Shown piece by piece: positions 1 to 7,360 of a stretch of 7,439 nucleotides of DNA. The translations under genes were made by a program, and so were the position numbers. This stretch comes from Thermodesulfobacteriota bacterium (GTDB lineage Bacteria > Desulfobacterota > Thermodesulfobacteria > Thermodesulfobacteriales > Thermodesulfatatoraceae), in NCBI GenBank assembly GCA_013154385.1, contig JAADCO010000180.1, positions 1-7,439 of the forward strand, written 5' to 3'. How positions within the stretch are numbered: the first letter of the stretch is position 1; the number at the start of each line of letters is the position of its first letter. A model generated the notes under the pieces. It was given only the letters and a program-made list of their open reading frames with translations. It did no database searches and was not told where the DNA came from.

Positions 1-9
1 AAGGAAGGG

Positions 10-1443
10 CTAAGGGATGAGTCCTGCGCAGCAAGTCCGGGCAAACTCAATGAGGGGACCGGGCCACACCCCGAAGATGAGCACGCCCGCCACGGAAAAG
101 GCAAGCCCCACCCACAGGTAAGGAGTAAGGGAAAGAGCCACTTCCTTCTCCGGCGGCTTCATGTACATGAGCATCACGATCCGCAGATAGGGATAGGCCG
201 CGATACAGCTCGCCAGGACCGCGGCGATGACCAGATAGGGATGCCCGGCCTCAAAGGCCGCCCGGAAGACGAAAAACTTTCCGATGAACCCCGCCGTGGG
301 AGGGATGCCGGTAAGGGAGAAGAGAAAGAGGAGCATCACCAGGGCCACGGTGGGATGGGTCTTCGAAAGACCCTGATAGTCGTAAATGTTTTCCCCGATG
401 AAGTCCTTGCGGCGCAGAAGGACCACGATGCCAAAGGCCCCGATGTTCATCAGGGCGTAAATGAAAAGATACATCATGGTCGCCGCCATCCCCTCCTTGG
501 TGCCGGCGATGATGCCGAGCACCGCGTATCCCGCGTGCGTCACCGAGGAGTAAGCGAGCATCCGTTTGATGTTGGTCTGCACCACCGCGAGCATCGCGCC
601 GACGAAACAGGTGAGCACCGCCAGCGGGGCCAGGAACTGCACCCAGCTCACCTTGGCCAGGGAAAGGGCCACCAGGAAGACGCGCCCCATGGCGGCAAAA
701 CCCGCGGCCTTCGCCCCCACGGACATGAAGGCCGTCACCGGAGTGGGGGCCCCTTCGTAGACGTCCGGAGCCCACATGTGGAAGGGGACGAGCGCCACCT
801 TGAAACCGAAGGCCACCACGAAGAGCGCCACGGAAAAGAGGAGAGTCCGGTTCTCCGCGAGGCCGTAAGTGAGGATCCTTTTGGCAATGGGCTCGATGTA
901 GGTCGTCCCCGTGATCCCGTAGATGTAGGTGATGGCCAGGAGGAGAAAGGCCGAAGCAAAGGAGCCGAGGAGAAAATACTTCATCGCCCCCTCAAGGGAC
1001 CGCAGCTCCGCGTAGACCAGACCCGCCAGCACGTAAACCGAGAGGGACATGAGCTCGAGGCCAATGTAAAGAAGGATGAGATCCTTGGCCGAGGCCATGA
1101 GCATCATGCCCGTGACGGCAAACATCATGAGGCCGTAGTATTCCCCGAAGTGAATCCGCACGATCCGGGCGAAACCTGGTGAGATGAGGGTGGAGAGGAA
1201 AAGCGCCAGGAGGAAGACCATCTTGAAGAAGAGCCCGTACTTGTCCGCGGCGTAAGAGGCCCCGAACTCGGTGCCACTGGTCCAGAAGACCACCGCCAGG
1301 GTGACCCCCGCGGTGATCAGGGTGAGCCAGGTAAAGAAGTCCTTGGCCCGAATCCAACGGTCGGAAAGGACCATGAAGCTCGCCACTAACACCAAGATGA
1401 TTTCCGGATAAACCGCTACGAAGCTAGGAAGGGAGGACCACAT
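10..1443 (-). CDS. nuoN: NADH-quinone oxidoreductase subunit N (antiporter-like subunit)
   Basis: NuoN (ND2/Nqo14) is the antiporter-like subunit closest to NuoK in the membrane arm. The 477-residue length is normal. Visible key residues are Glu130 in YIGLELMSLSVYVL, Lys215 in FGFKVALVPFHMWAPDVYEG, Lys245 in SVGAKAAGFA, Lys293 in NIKRMLAYSSVTHAGY, and Lys389 in GFIGKFFVF. These correspond to E. coli Glu133, Lys217, Lys247 and Lys395 for those named in that protein. The FHMWAPDVYEGAPTPV block separates NuoN from NuoM. The C-terminus is short, with a Cys-Cys pair at 471-472 of no known role. The start has a perfect AGGAGG at 6 bases and lies 20 bases inside the end of nuoM. It is the last gene visible; only 9 bases follow the TAG stop, so whether the operon continues cannot be seen. 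Confidence 0.98.
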   Translation of the reverse strand: MWSSLPSFVAVYPEIILVLVASFMVLSDRWIRAKDFFTWLTLITAGVTLAVVFWTSGTEFGASYAADKYGLFFKMVFLLALFLSTLISPGFARIVRIHFGEYYGLMMFAVTGMMLMASAKDLILLYIGLELMSLSVYVLAGLVYAELRSLEGAMKYFLLGSFASAFLLLAITYIYGITGTTYIEPIAKRILTYGLAENRTLLFSVALFVVAFGFKVALVPFHMWAPDVYEGAPTPVTAFMSVGAKAAGFAAMGRVFLVALSLAKVSWVQFLAPLAVLTCFVGAMLAVVQTNIKRMLAYSSVTHAGYAVLGIIAGTKEGMAATMMYLFIYALMNIGAFGIVVLLRRKDFIGENIYDYQGLSKTHPTVALVMLLFLFSLTGIPPTAGFIGKFFVFRAAFEAGHPYLVIAAVLASCIAAYPYLRIVMLMYMKPPEKEVALSLTPYLWVGLAFSVAGVLIFGVWPGPLIEFARTCCAGLIP

Positions 1444-2968
1444 GGAGCCCCTCCTTTATGATTTGGGTAATGGGCGCCGCGCTGCCTGCCGCGCCGTGAA
1501 CGTGCTCAAGAAGCGACCTCACCGACTCGTGCATGAAACCCAGGAAAGGTGTCGGATAACAACCGATCAGGAGGACCAAAAGCAGCATGGGGATGAGGGC
1601 GATGGCCTCCCGCATCTTGAGGTCCGGAAGACCCGCCACCTTCGGGTTGACCTGCTCGTAGAAGACCCGCTGATAGAGCCAGAGCATATAAGCCGCACCG
1701 ATGATCACCCCCGTGGCTCCCAGGGCCGCCGCCCACTTCTTCGAGGCAAAGGTCCCCAGGAGGATGAGGAACTCTCCGATGAAGCCGTTTGTCCCGGGAA
1801 GCCCGATAGAAGCCAGGGTGAAGACCATGAAGAAGGCCGCAAAGATGGGCATCACCGTGGCCAACCCGCCGTAATCTTTGATGGCGCGCGTGTGCGTCCG
1901 CTCGTAGACCACACCCACGCACATAAAGAGGGCCCCGGTGACGATTCCGTGGTTGATCATCTGGAGGATGGCCCCCTCCATGGCGTCGCCGTTTAAAGAA
2001 AAGATCCCCAGGGTGACGAACCCCATGTGACTCACGGAGCTGTAGGCGATGAGACGCTTGAGATCCGTCTGAGCCAGGCAGATGATGCCGCCGTAGATGA
2101 TGGCGATGACCGAAAGAACGAGCATGGGCACCATCATGGCCTTGGCCGCCACCGGAAAGAAGGAGAGCGAAAACCTCAGGAAACCGTAGGCCCCCATCTT
2201 GATGAGGATGCCCGCGAGAATGACCGAACCCGCCGTAGGGGCCTCGGTGTGGGCGTCCGGCAACCAGGTGTGCACGGGCCACATGGGCACCTTCACCGCA
2301 AAGGCGGCGAAGAAGGCCCAGAAGAGCCAGAACTGGAAGTGATAGGGAAGCCCGAGCTTCATGATCTCGAGGATATTGAAGGTCCCCGCCTTGAGATAGA
2401 GAAAAATGATGCCGACCAGCATGAGGACCGAACCGACAAGCGTATAGAGGAAGAACTTGATCGTGGCGTAGAGGCGGTTCGGGCCACCCCAGATCCCGAT
2501 GATGAGATACATCGGGATGAGCATCGCCTCCCAGAAGAGATAGAAGAGGAAGAGGTCAAGGGAGCAGAAGACACCCATCATCGCCGCCGAGGTCAGGAGG
2601 AGGGCGATGTGGAACTCCTTGACCTTCTCCGTCACCGATTCCCAGGAGATGAGCACGCAGAGGATGGTGATGAGCGCCGAAAGCAGGACGAAGAGGACGC
2701 TTATCCCGTCCACCCCCAGGAAGTAGGAGATGTGCCAGGACTTGATCCACTCGTAGCGCTCGACGAACTGAAACCCGCGAAACCCCTTGTCGAACCAAAC
2801 GAACAGCGGAAGGGAGATGGCGAAATCCGCCAGCGCCACCACCAGGGTGAACCACCGGATGAGACGATCGCTTCGAGGAAGGGCCAGAAGAATGATCGAC
2901 CCGATGACCGGCAGCCAGATGATGGCGGATAACAAGGGAAACTCAGACATACGCAAGGCCACTTCCAT
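1424..2968 (-). CDS. nuoM: NADH-quinone oxidoreductase subunit M (antiporter-like subunit)
   Basis: NuoM (ND4/Nqo13) is the middle antiporter-like subunit of the membrane arm. The 514-residue length is normal. Key residues are Glu147 in FYLFWEAMLIPMYLIIG, Lys226 in AAFAVKVPMWPVHTWLPDAH, Lys257 in LIKMGAYG, Lys304 in DLKRLIAYSSVSHMGF, His340 in MINHGIVTGALF, and Glu399 in GFIGEFLIL. A Glu at the last position, in place of the Lys of NuoL and NuoN, is diagnostic for NuoM. The ATG at 2968 is preferred because AAGGGGG lies 6 bases upstream. A second ATG 18 bases downstream (MSEFPLLSAI) resembles many annotated NuoM N-termini but has a weaker upstream site. The gene begins 12 bases after the nuoL stop, and its last 20 bases overlap nuoN in another frame. 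Confidence 0.98.
   Translation of the reverse strand: MEVALRMSEFPLLSAIIWLPVIGSIILLALPRSDRLIRWFTLVVALADFAISLPLFVWFDKGFRGFQFVERYEWIKSWHISYFLGVDGISVLFVLLSALITILCVLISWESVTEKVKEFHIALLLTSAAMMGVFCSLDLFLFYLFWEAMLIPMYLIIGIWGGPNRLYATIKFFLYTLVGSVLMLVGIIFLYLKAGTFNILEIMKLGLPYHFQFWLFWAFFAAFAVKVPMWPVHTWLPDAHTEAPTAGSVILAGILIKMGAYGFLRFSLSFFPVAAKAMMVPMLVLSVIAIIYGGIICLAQTDLKRLIAYSSVSHMGFVTLGIFSLNGDAMEGAILQMINHGIVTGALFMCVGVVYERTHTRAIKDYGGLATVMPIFAAFFMVFTLASIGLPGTNGFIGEFLILLGTFASKKWAAALGATGVIIGAAYMLWLYQRVFYEQVNPKVAGLPDLKMREAIALIPMLLLVLLIGCYPTPFLGFMHESVRSLLEHVHGAAGSAAPITQIIKEGLHVVLPS
1450..1455 (-). promoter_or_regulatory. Consensus ribosome binding site for nuoN inside nuoM
   Basis: A perfect AGGAGG on the minus strand lies within the nuoM coding sequence, 6 bases before the nuoN ATG. 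It is the strongest site in the window and fixes the nuoN start, giving the 20-base nuoM/nuoN overlap. Confidence 0.8.
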
Positions 2969-2974
2969 CGTAAG

Positions 2975-2981
2975 CCCCCTT
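2975..2981 (-). promoter_or_regulatory. Ribosome binding site for nuoM, decides between two starts
   Basis: AAGGGGG on the minus strand starts at the last base of the nuoL TAA stop and ends 6 bases before the ATG at 2968. The alternative ATG at 2950 has only a weak purine stretch upstream, so the longer NuoM is preferred. Confidence 0.6.
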
Positions 2982-4933
2982 TAGAAAAGATAGATGAGTA
3001 AGATCACCACCGCGGCGCCGGTTGCCATGATGAGCGCATAGGTGTGAACCATCCCGTTCTGGAGCCTGCGCAGACTTTCGCCCCCGCGACGAATGAGGTC
3101 AGGCACCCCGTTGACCACTCCTTCGATGGCCACGCTGTCCGCCACGCCCTGGATGATGTGCTGCGCGGTGAAGAGCGTGGGACGGACGATGAGGAAGTGA
3201 TAGATCTCGTCCCAGTACCACTTCCGATAGAGAAAACGATAGAGCCTGGGCCACCGCGTCGGCACGAGGCGCTGGAGTTCGGGCCGCTTCAGATAGACCA
3301 GATAAGCCACGTAGATCCCGAGGAGCCCCATGGCCGTGGAAACGGCCATGAGGAGGATCTCAAGCAGGGCTTCCTTGTCTTCCCAGCCATGAGGGAGATG
3401 AAAGTGCGGATGCCCGAGCACGGGCTTCATGAACTCGGCAAAGTGGTTCTCTCCCCCGAGCACGTGCGGGATTCCGATCCAGCCCGTGACCACGGCTCCG
3501 ATGGCCAGGATGATGAGCGGTATGGTCATCACCTTGGGCGATTCGTGGGGTTCGTGACCGTGGAGCACCTCCTTGCCGCGGAACTCTCCGAAGAAGGTCA
3601 TGAAGACCACGCGGAAGGAATAGAAGGCCGTGAGCCCGGCCACCAGCGTGCCCACGAACCAGACGAGCTTCCCCCAGGGATAAACCGAAGCAAAGGCCGA
3701 CCAGAGGATCTCGTCCTTACTGAAGAACCCCGCAAACCCCGGCACACCGGAGATGGAGAGAGAGGCGATGAAAAAGGTCCAGAAGGTGATGGGCATGTAC
3801 TTCTTGAGCCCACCCATGTAGCGCATATCCGTCGGGTCGGGGGCGTGGTGCATGGCGTGCATCACGCTTCCGGCCCCGAGGAAGAGAAGGGCCTTGAAGA
3901 AGGCGTGCGTAAAGAGGTGAAACATCCCGGCCACAAAGGCCCCCACCCCGCAGGCCATGAACATGTAGCCCAGTTGCGAAAGGGTGGAATAGGCGATGAC
4001 GCGCTTGATGTCGAACTGGGTGGGCGCGATGGTCGCCGCCATGAAGCAGGTGAAGGTTCCCGCCGCCGCCACCAGGGCCATGGCCACGTTGGAGAGCTCG
4101 AAGATCTCGTGGCAGCGCGAGACCATGAAGACACCGGCGGTGACCATGGTCGCGGCGTGGATCAAGGCCGAGACCGGTGTCGGACCTTCCATGGCGTCCG
4201 GCAACCAGACGTGGAGCGGAAACTGCGCACTCTTACCCATGGCCCCGCAGAAGAGAAGCACCGCGATCAGCGTGGGCAGAAGGATCTCGTGCCCGAAGAG
4301 GTTCATCGTGGTATGGGCGATCTCGTGCACCCGGGCGAAGACCGGCTCGTAGTAGATGGTGCCGAAGGTCAGAAAGACGAGAAAGACGCCCAGGGCAAAG
4401 CCAAAGTCACCGAAGCGGTTGACGATAAAGGCCTTCTTCGCCGCATCCGCCGCACTCTTTTTCTGATACCAGAAGCCGATCAAGAGATAGGAGCAGAGCC
4501 CCACCGCCTCCCAGCCGAAGAAGAGCTGGAGGAAGTTGTTGCCCGAAACGAGCATCAGCATGGAGAAGGTGAAGAGGGAGATGTAGGCGAAGAAGCGGTA
4601 GTAGCCCGGATCATCCGCCATGTAGCCGATGGAGTAGACGTGGATGAGGAAGGAGAGAAAGGTGACCATGGCGAGCATCATCACCGAGAGGGGATCTATC
4701 TGAAACCCCACGGCCACCCGAAAGGTGTCGGCCACCACCCAGGAATAGAGGTCGAAGTTGGCCCGGGCCCCGTCCATGACCTCGAGCAGGGCCTTGAAGG
4801 AAAGGAGAAAGGACCCGAGGACCGCCGCACAGGGCAACCAATGGGACTGCTTCCTGAACCACCACTTACCGAAGAGAAGGGTGATGGTTGCGGCTATCAA
4901 AGGCAAAAGCGGAATCCAAACCACGTATCTCAT
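2981..4933 (-). CDS. nuoL: NADH-quinone oxidoreductase subunit L (distal antiporter-like subunit)
   Basis: NuoL (ND5/Nqo12) is the most distal antiporter-like subunit of the membrane arm. At 650 residues it is in the usual range. Visible functional residues are Glu142 in FFGWEAVGLCSYLLIGFW, Lys234 in GAMGKSAQFPLHVWLPDAM, His259 in ALIHAATMV, Lys310 in DIKRVIAYSTLSQLGY, His339 and His343 with Lys347 in FHLFTHAFFKALLFLG, and Lys406 in GFFSKDEI, the counterpart of E. coli Lys399 at the exit channel. After the core there is a histidine-rich loop at about 458-516. A C-terminal extension follows (about 522-650) with the segment WYWDEIYHFLIVRP that begins the long lateral helix, and a final hydrophobic helix at about 630-650. 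This extension separates NuoL from NuoM, NuoN and most Mrp proteins. The start follows AAGGGG by 7 bases. MrpA or hydrogenase-type homologues are excluded by the full nuo context. Confidence 0.98.
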   Translation of the reverse strand: MRYVVWIPLLPLIAATITLLFGKWWFRKQSHWLPCAAVLGSFLLSFKALLEVMDGARANFDLYSWVVADTFRVAVGFQIDPLSVMMLAMVTFLSFLIHVYSIGYMADDPGYYRFFAYISLFTFSMLMLVSGNNFLQLFFGWEAVGLCSYLLIGFWYQKKSAADAAKKAFIVNRFGDFGFALGVFLVFLTFGTIYYEPVFARVHEIAHTTMNLFGHEILLPTLIAVLLFCGAMGKSAQFPLHVWLPDAMEGPTPVSALIHAATMVTAGVFMVSRCHEIFELSNVAMALVAAAGTFTCFMAATIAPTQFDIKRVIAYSTLSQLGYMFMACGVGAFVAGMFHLFTHAFFKALLFLGAGSVMHAMHHAPDPTDMRYMGGLKKYMPITFWTFFIASLSISGVPGFAGFFSKDEILWSAFASVYPWGKLVWFVGTLVAGLTAFYSFRVVFMTFFGEFRGKEVLHGHEPHESPKVMTIPLIILAIGAVVTGWIGIPHVLGGENHFAEFMKPVLGHPHFHLPHGWEDKEALLEILLMAVSTAMGLLGIYVAYLVYLKRPELQRLVPTRWPRLYRFLYRKWYWDEIYHFLIVRPTLFTAQHIIQGVADSVAIEGVVNGVPDLIRRGGESLRRLQNGMVHTYALIMATGAAVVILLIYLF

Positions 4934-4937
4934 AGGT

Positions 4938-5240
4938 TTACCCCTTCAAAGTGCGAAATTCGTCCATGTGCACTTCGCGTGTCTTCTTGAACAAGAGGAC
5001 CACCAGCGCCAACCCGATGGCCGCCTCGCCCGCGGCCACGGCGATGACGAAAAAGACGAGCACGTGCGCCGCCGTATGCTGAAGCCCCTTCCCCAGGGCC
5101 ACGAGCGAGATGTTGACCGCGTTCAGCATGATCTCGATGCACATGAGCATGATGATCACGTTCCGCCGCGCGATGAAGCCAAAGGCCCCGATGACGAAGA
5201 GGAAGAGACTCAGAACGAGATACCAAGAGATAGGGATCAT
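4938..5240 (-). CDS. nuoK: NADH-quinone oxidoreductase subunit K
   Basis: NuoK (ND4L/Nqo11) is a three-helix membrane subunit homologous to MrpC. It carries two buried glutamates essential for ion transfer between the E-channel and NuoN. The 100-residue protein starts MIPISWYLVLSL, the normal family N-terminus. It has Glu36 in CIEIMLNAVN and Glu72 in AAGEAAIGLA. Both residue numbers equal those in E. coli NuoK, so there are no insertions or deletions before the third helix. The start overlaps the nuoJ stop by 4 bases (ATGA), which suggests translational coupling, and a run AAAGGAGAGGG lies just upstream. The TAA stop is 4 bases before the nuoL ATG. Confidence 0.98.
   Translation of the reverse strand: MIPISWYLVLSLFLFVIGAFGFIARRNVIIMLMCIEIMLNAVNISLVALGKGLQHTAAHVLVFFVIAVAAGEAAIGLALVVLLFKKTREVHMDEFRTLKG
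4941..4946 (-). promoter_or_regulatory. Ribosome binding site for nuoL
   Basis: AAGGGG on the minus strand sits at the 3' end of nuoK, 7 bases before the nuoL ATG. It is weaker than the sites of nuoI and nuoN but well spaced. Confidence 0.6.
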
Positions 5241-5773
5241 ACGCCCTCTCCTTTCAACCTGATTCTCCTCGTGAGCACCACGGCCCCCAAGACCGCCACC
5301 AACAGGAGCACACCCACGGCCTCAAAGGAAAGCACGTGCTCCGTAAAGAGGGCCTTCCCCAGAAGCTTGGCGTGCCCCACCTTTATGATCTTCTCCGTGG
5401 TCATGTCTCCCACGGGCGGAGCGGGCTTGAAGGTCTTGATGGCCTGCACGGAAAGGAGCAACAGGGCCACCGAGACCAGGAGCGCCCCGGGCCAGACCAC
5501 CGTGAAGTTGTTTATTCGTAGCTCTGTCCTCAGGTTGATCATGTAGACCACGAATAAGAAGAGGACGAGCACCGCTCCGGCGTAGACGATGATCTGCACC
5601 GCCGCCAGGAACTCGGCGTCCAGCATGATGAAGAGCACCGCCTGGTGGAGGAACATGACCAGCATCCAGAGCACGGCGTGCACCGCGTTCTTGTTGGTCA
5701 CCACCAGCAGAGAAGTAGCCACCAAAGCAATCCCCAAATAGACAAAGACGAGCTTGGGTAACAAGCCTTCCAT
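5237..5773 (-). CDS. nuoJ: NADH-quinone oxidoreductase subunit J
   Basis: NuoJ (ND6/Nqo10) is a small membrane subunit between NuoH and NuoK. Its third helix switches between alpha and pi-bulge forms and couples the quinone site to the ion channels. The 178-residue protein shows the signature LDAEFLAAVQIIVYAGAVLV at residues 51-70, with Tyr64 and Gly66 at the bulge, followed by LFLFVVYMINLR. The final helix has the typical FEAVGVLLLVAVLGAVVLTRR at about 150-170 (broken here only by length limits of the family consensus). Both the YAGA segment and the C-terminal helix are on one polypeptide, unlike the split FpoJ of methanogens. The start follows GGAGGG by 7 bases and abuts the nuoI stop with no gap. 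The stop overlaps the nuoK start as ATGA. Confidence 0.97.
   Translation of the reverse strand: MEGLLPKLVFVYLGIALVATSLLVVTNKNAVHAVLWMLVMFLHQAVLFIMLDAEFLAAVQIIVYAGAVLVLFLFVVYMINLRTELRINNFTVVWPGALLVSVALLLLSVQAIKTFKPAPPVGDMTTEKIIKVGHAKLLGKALFTEHVLSFEAVGVLLLVAVLGAVVLTRRIRLKGEGV
5244..5254 (-). promoter_or_regulatory. Ribosome binding site for nuoK, inside the nuoJ 3' end
   Basis: The purine run AAAGGAGAGGG on the minus strand lies within the last codons of nuoJ. Its AGGAG core ends 7 bases before the nuoK ATG, which overlaps the nuoJ stop by 4 bases. Confidence 0.7.
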
Positions 5774-6322
5774 CTATATGCCCTCCGCCTTCCGTTTTGG
5801 TGCCGGGAGCCTCTTTTCCGGGATCCCCCGCGGCTTCCAGAATGGATTGAAATAAGGACGTTTCTGCGTGACGATGAACTCGTCCCAGTTGGAAAGGAGC
5901 TTCTCCCGCGTGAAGTAGAGATCCTCACGCGAGTAAGCCGAATATTCGAAAAATTCGGTGAGCACGAGGGCGTTCACCGGACAGACTTCCTCGCAATAAC
6001 CGCAAAAGATGCAACGCAGGGCGTCTATGTCGTAGCGCTTGACGATCCGGGCCCGGGTCTCCGGATCGCGTTCGGTCTCGATGTAAATGCACTGGGCCGG
6101 GCAGACCTGCGCACAGCGATAGCATCCAACGCAACGGTCCTTGCCCGTCTCCGGGTCCCGCACCAGGGCGTGCCGCCCGCGGAACCCCGGAGCAAGGGGC
6201 TTCTTTTCCTCGGGATATTGCACCGTCACCGGTTTGGCGAAGAGCTTTCGCAGGGTCAGCGAAAGCCCCTTGAGGATCTCGGTGAGAAAGACGGTCTTGA
6301 ACAAACTGCTCCTCTGACTCAT
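5774..6322 (-). CDS. nuoI: NADH-quinone oxidoreductase subunit I (2x[4Fe-4S] ferredoxin-like)
   Basis: NuoI (TYKY/Nqo9) is the peripheral iron-sulfur subunit that carries clusters N6a and N6b and passes electrons to N2 in NuoB. The 182-residue protein has two textbook ferredoxin motifs. The first is CVGCYRCAQVCP with Cys at 64, 67, 70 and 74. The second is CIFCGYCEEVCP with Cys at 104, 107, 110 and 114. All eight ligands are present. An extra Cys at 78 follows the first motif, as is seen in some homologues. The N-terminus (about residues 5-37) is amphipathic and ends in the family signature KPVTVQYPEEK, which lies along the membrane surface. The C-terminal tail after about residue 150 is basic. 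In a complex lacking NuoEFG this subunit is a candidate docking point for a ferredoxin-like donor, but that is inference. ATG follows AGGAG by 6 bases. The stop codon directly abuts the nuoJ start. Confidence 0.98.
   Translation of the reverse strand: MSQRSSLFKTVFLTEILKGLSLTLRKLFAKPVTVQYPEEKKPLAPGFRGRHALVRDPETGKDRCVGCYRCAQVCPAQCIYIETERDPETRARIVKRYDIDALRCIFCGYCEEVCPVNALVLTEFFEYSAYSREDLYFTREKLLSNWDEFIVTQKRPYFNPFWKPRGIPEKRLPAPKRKAEGI
5781..5786 (-). promoter_or_regulatory. Ribosome binding site for nuoJ, inside the nuoI 3' end
   Basis: GGAGGG on the minus strand lies in the last codons of nuoI, 7 bases before the nuoJ ATG. Because the nuoI stop and nuoJ start are directly adjacent, this site fixes the start. 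Confidence 0.7.
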
Positions 6323-6328
6323 GACTCA

Positions 6329-6333
6329 CTCCT
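6329..6333 (-). promoter_or_regulatory. Ribosome binding site for nuoI, overlapping the nuoH stop
   Basis: AGGAG on the minus strand begins inside the TAG stop codon of nuoH and ends 6 bases before the nuoI ATG. The arrangement is typical of translational coupling between adjacent operon genes. Confidence 0.75.
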
Positions 6334-7348
6334 AGACCAAGATCTTGATGAGGCCCGTAATGGCGATGTTTAGAAGCGAAAGCGGGATCAGGACCTTCCA
6401 GCCGAGTCCCATCAACTGGTCGTAACGATAGCGGGGAAGCGTGGCCCGCACCCAGATGTAGAAGAAGATGAGGAAGTAGAGCTTCACCAGGAACCAGAAG
6501 AAAGGCACTCCCGGGACCTCGAAGGGGCCGTACCATCCCCCGAGGAAACAGACCACGGCCAGCATGCACATGACGATCATCCCGAAGTATTCCGCCAGAT
6601 AGAAGAGCGCGAACCGGATTCCGCTGTATTCCACGAAGTATCCGGCCACGAGCTCACTTTCTGCCTCCGGCAGATCGAAGGGCGTGCGGTTGGTCTCGGC
6701 GATGGCCGCCACCATGAAGACGAAGAATCCGATGATCTGCGGGATGAGATAGACCTTGTAGGGGCTTGAGATCTGGGCCTTGACGATGTCCACCAGGTTC
6801 ATGGACCCGGCGAGCATCATCACGCCCACGAGAGCAAGCGCCATGGCGATCTCGTAGCTGATCACCTGCGCCGAGGCCCGCAAACCGCCCAGGAAGCTGT
6901 AGCGGGAGTTCGAGGCCCAGCCCGCCAGGATGACGCCGAAGGAAGAAAGGGAGCTCATGGCGAGCACGACCAAAAGACCGATGTTGACGTTGGTGATCAC
7001 GAAGTGTTCCCAGATGGGGATCACCGAAAGGCTCGTGGCCCCGGCCACCAGGCTGATGAAAGGGGCCAGCTTGAAGACCCCGGGGCTGTCCACGCAACTG
7101 GGGATGATGTCTTCCTTGTGGATGAGCTTCAAGACGTCGGCGATGGGCTGGAGAAGACCGCGCGGACCCACCCGGTTCGGCCCGAGACGCTGCTGCATGT
7201 GGCCGATGATCTTTCGCTCGGCATAGGTCGTGTAGGCCACGTGCAGGAGCGTGATCCCCACCAGCACCAAGCTCTTGAAGACCGAAAGCCCGAGATACTT
7301 GAGCAAGAAGTGATTCGTCGTGTCGAAGATGGCTTGAAAGTCAATCAT
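6332..7348 (-). CDS. nuoH: NADH-quinone oxidoreductase subunit H (quinone-site membrane subunit)
   Basis: NuoH (ND1/Nqo8) anchors the Q module to the membrane arm and forms the quinone entry channel and the start of the ion pathway (the E-channel). From the ATG at 7348 it is 338 residues, normal for the family. Conserved blocks in order are AERKIIGHMQQRLGPNRVGP at residues 43-62, GWASNSRYSFLGGLRASAQ at 143-161, ETNRTPFDLPEAESELVAGY at 218-237, and WVRATLPRYRYDQLMGLGWK at 299-318. The acid-rich third block is the loop that faces the quinone cavity. The protein is otherwise hydrophobic with several membrane helices. An in-frame GTG at 7369 would add 7 residues and overlap nuoD by 11 bases. I prefer the ATG because AGGTGG lies 6 bases upstream of it and the resulting N-terminus, MIDFQ, looks normal. 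The stop overlaps the nuoI ribosome binding site. HycD-type hydrogenase subunits are related, but the surrounding nuo genes exclude that. Confidence 0.97.
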   Translation of the reverse strand: MIDFQAIFDTTNHFLLKYLGLSVFKSLVLVGITLLHVAYTTYAERKIIGHMQQRLGPNRVGPRGLLQPIADVLKLIHKEDIIPSCVDSPGVFKLAPFISLVAGATSLSVIPIWEHFVITNVNIGLLVVLAMSSLSSFGVILAGWASNSRYSFLGGLRASAQVISYEIAMALALVGVMMLAGSMNLVDIVKAQISSPYKVYLIPQIIGFFVFMVAAIAETNRTPFDLPEAESELVAGYFVEYSGIRFALFYLAEYFGMIVMCMLAVVCFLGGWYGPFEVPGVPFFWFLVKLYFLIFFYIWVRATLPRYRYDQLMGLGWKVLIPLSLLNIAITGLIKILV

Positions 7349-7351
7349 AGG

Positions 7352-7360
7352 CCCCCACCT
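7352..7360 (-). promoter_or_regulatory. Ribosome binding site for nuoH, supports the ATG at 7348
   Basis: On the minus strand AGGTGGGGG overlaps the nuoD TAG stop, and AGGTGG ends 6 bases before the ATG at 7348. The competing GTG at 7369 has TAGGAGA upstream, but the spacing there is only about 3 to 4 bases. The site therefore favours the shorter NuoH. It also suggests that ribosomes ending nuoD can reinitiate on nuoH. Confidence 0.65.

Noticed and set aside
1..9. Possible terminator or downstream element after nuoN
   Set aside because: Only 9 bases (CCCTTCCTT on the coding strand) are visible, with no hairpin or T-run that could be judged.
241..1182. A 313-codon open frame on the plus strand, antisense to nuoN
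   Set aside because: It is codon-aligned with nuoN and explained by the same codon bias. The product is rich in His, Glu and Gly with no domain.
2027..2932. A 301-codon open frame on the plus strand, antisense to nuoM
   Set aside because: It is codon-aligned with nuoM, has the same charged low-complexity composition and shows no family resemblance.
2253..4208. An identical stretch of about 16 bases in nuoM (near 2253-2267) and nuoL (near 4194-4208)
   Set aside because: Both copies encode the conserved WLPDA motif shared by these paralogous antiporter-like subunits. Shared protein sequence with similar codon choice explains it, and it is not a mobile or regulatory repeat.
3044..4990. A 648-codon open frame on the plus strand, antisense to nuoL
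   Set aside because: It is in codon register with nuoL, so a stop can arise only where nuoL uses TTA, CTA or TCA, and this genome avoids those codons. The translation is a low-complexity mix of His, Glu, Gly, Arg and Asp, as expected from the complement of a hydrophobic protein. It has no recognisable domain.
5925..6569. A 214-codon minus-strand frame spanning the nuoH/nuoI junction
   Set aside because: It overlaps two well-supported genes in another frame, and its Gly/Arg/His/Pro-rich translation is typical of a shifted GC-rich frame.
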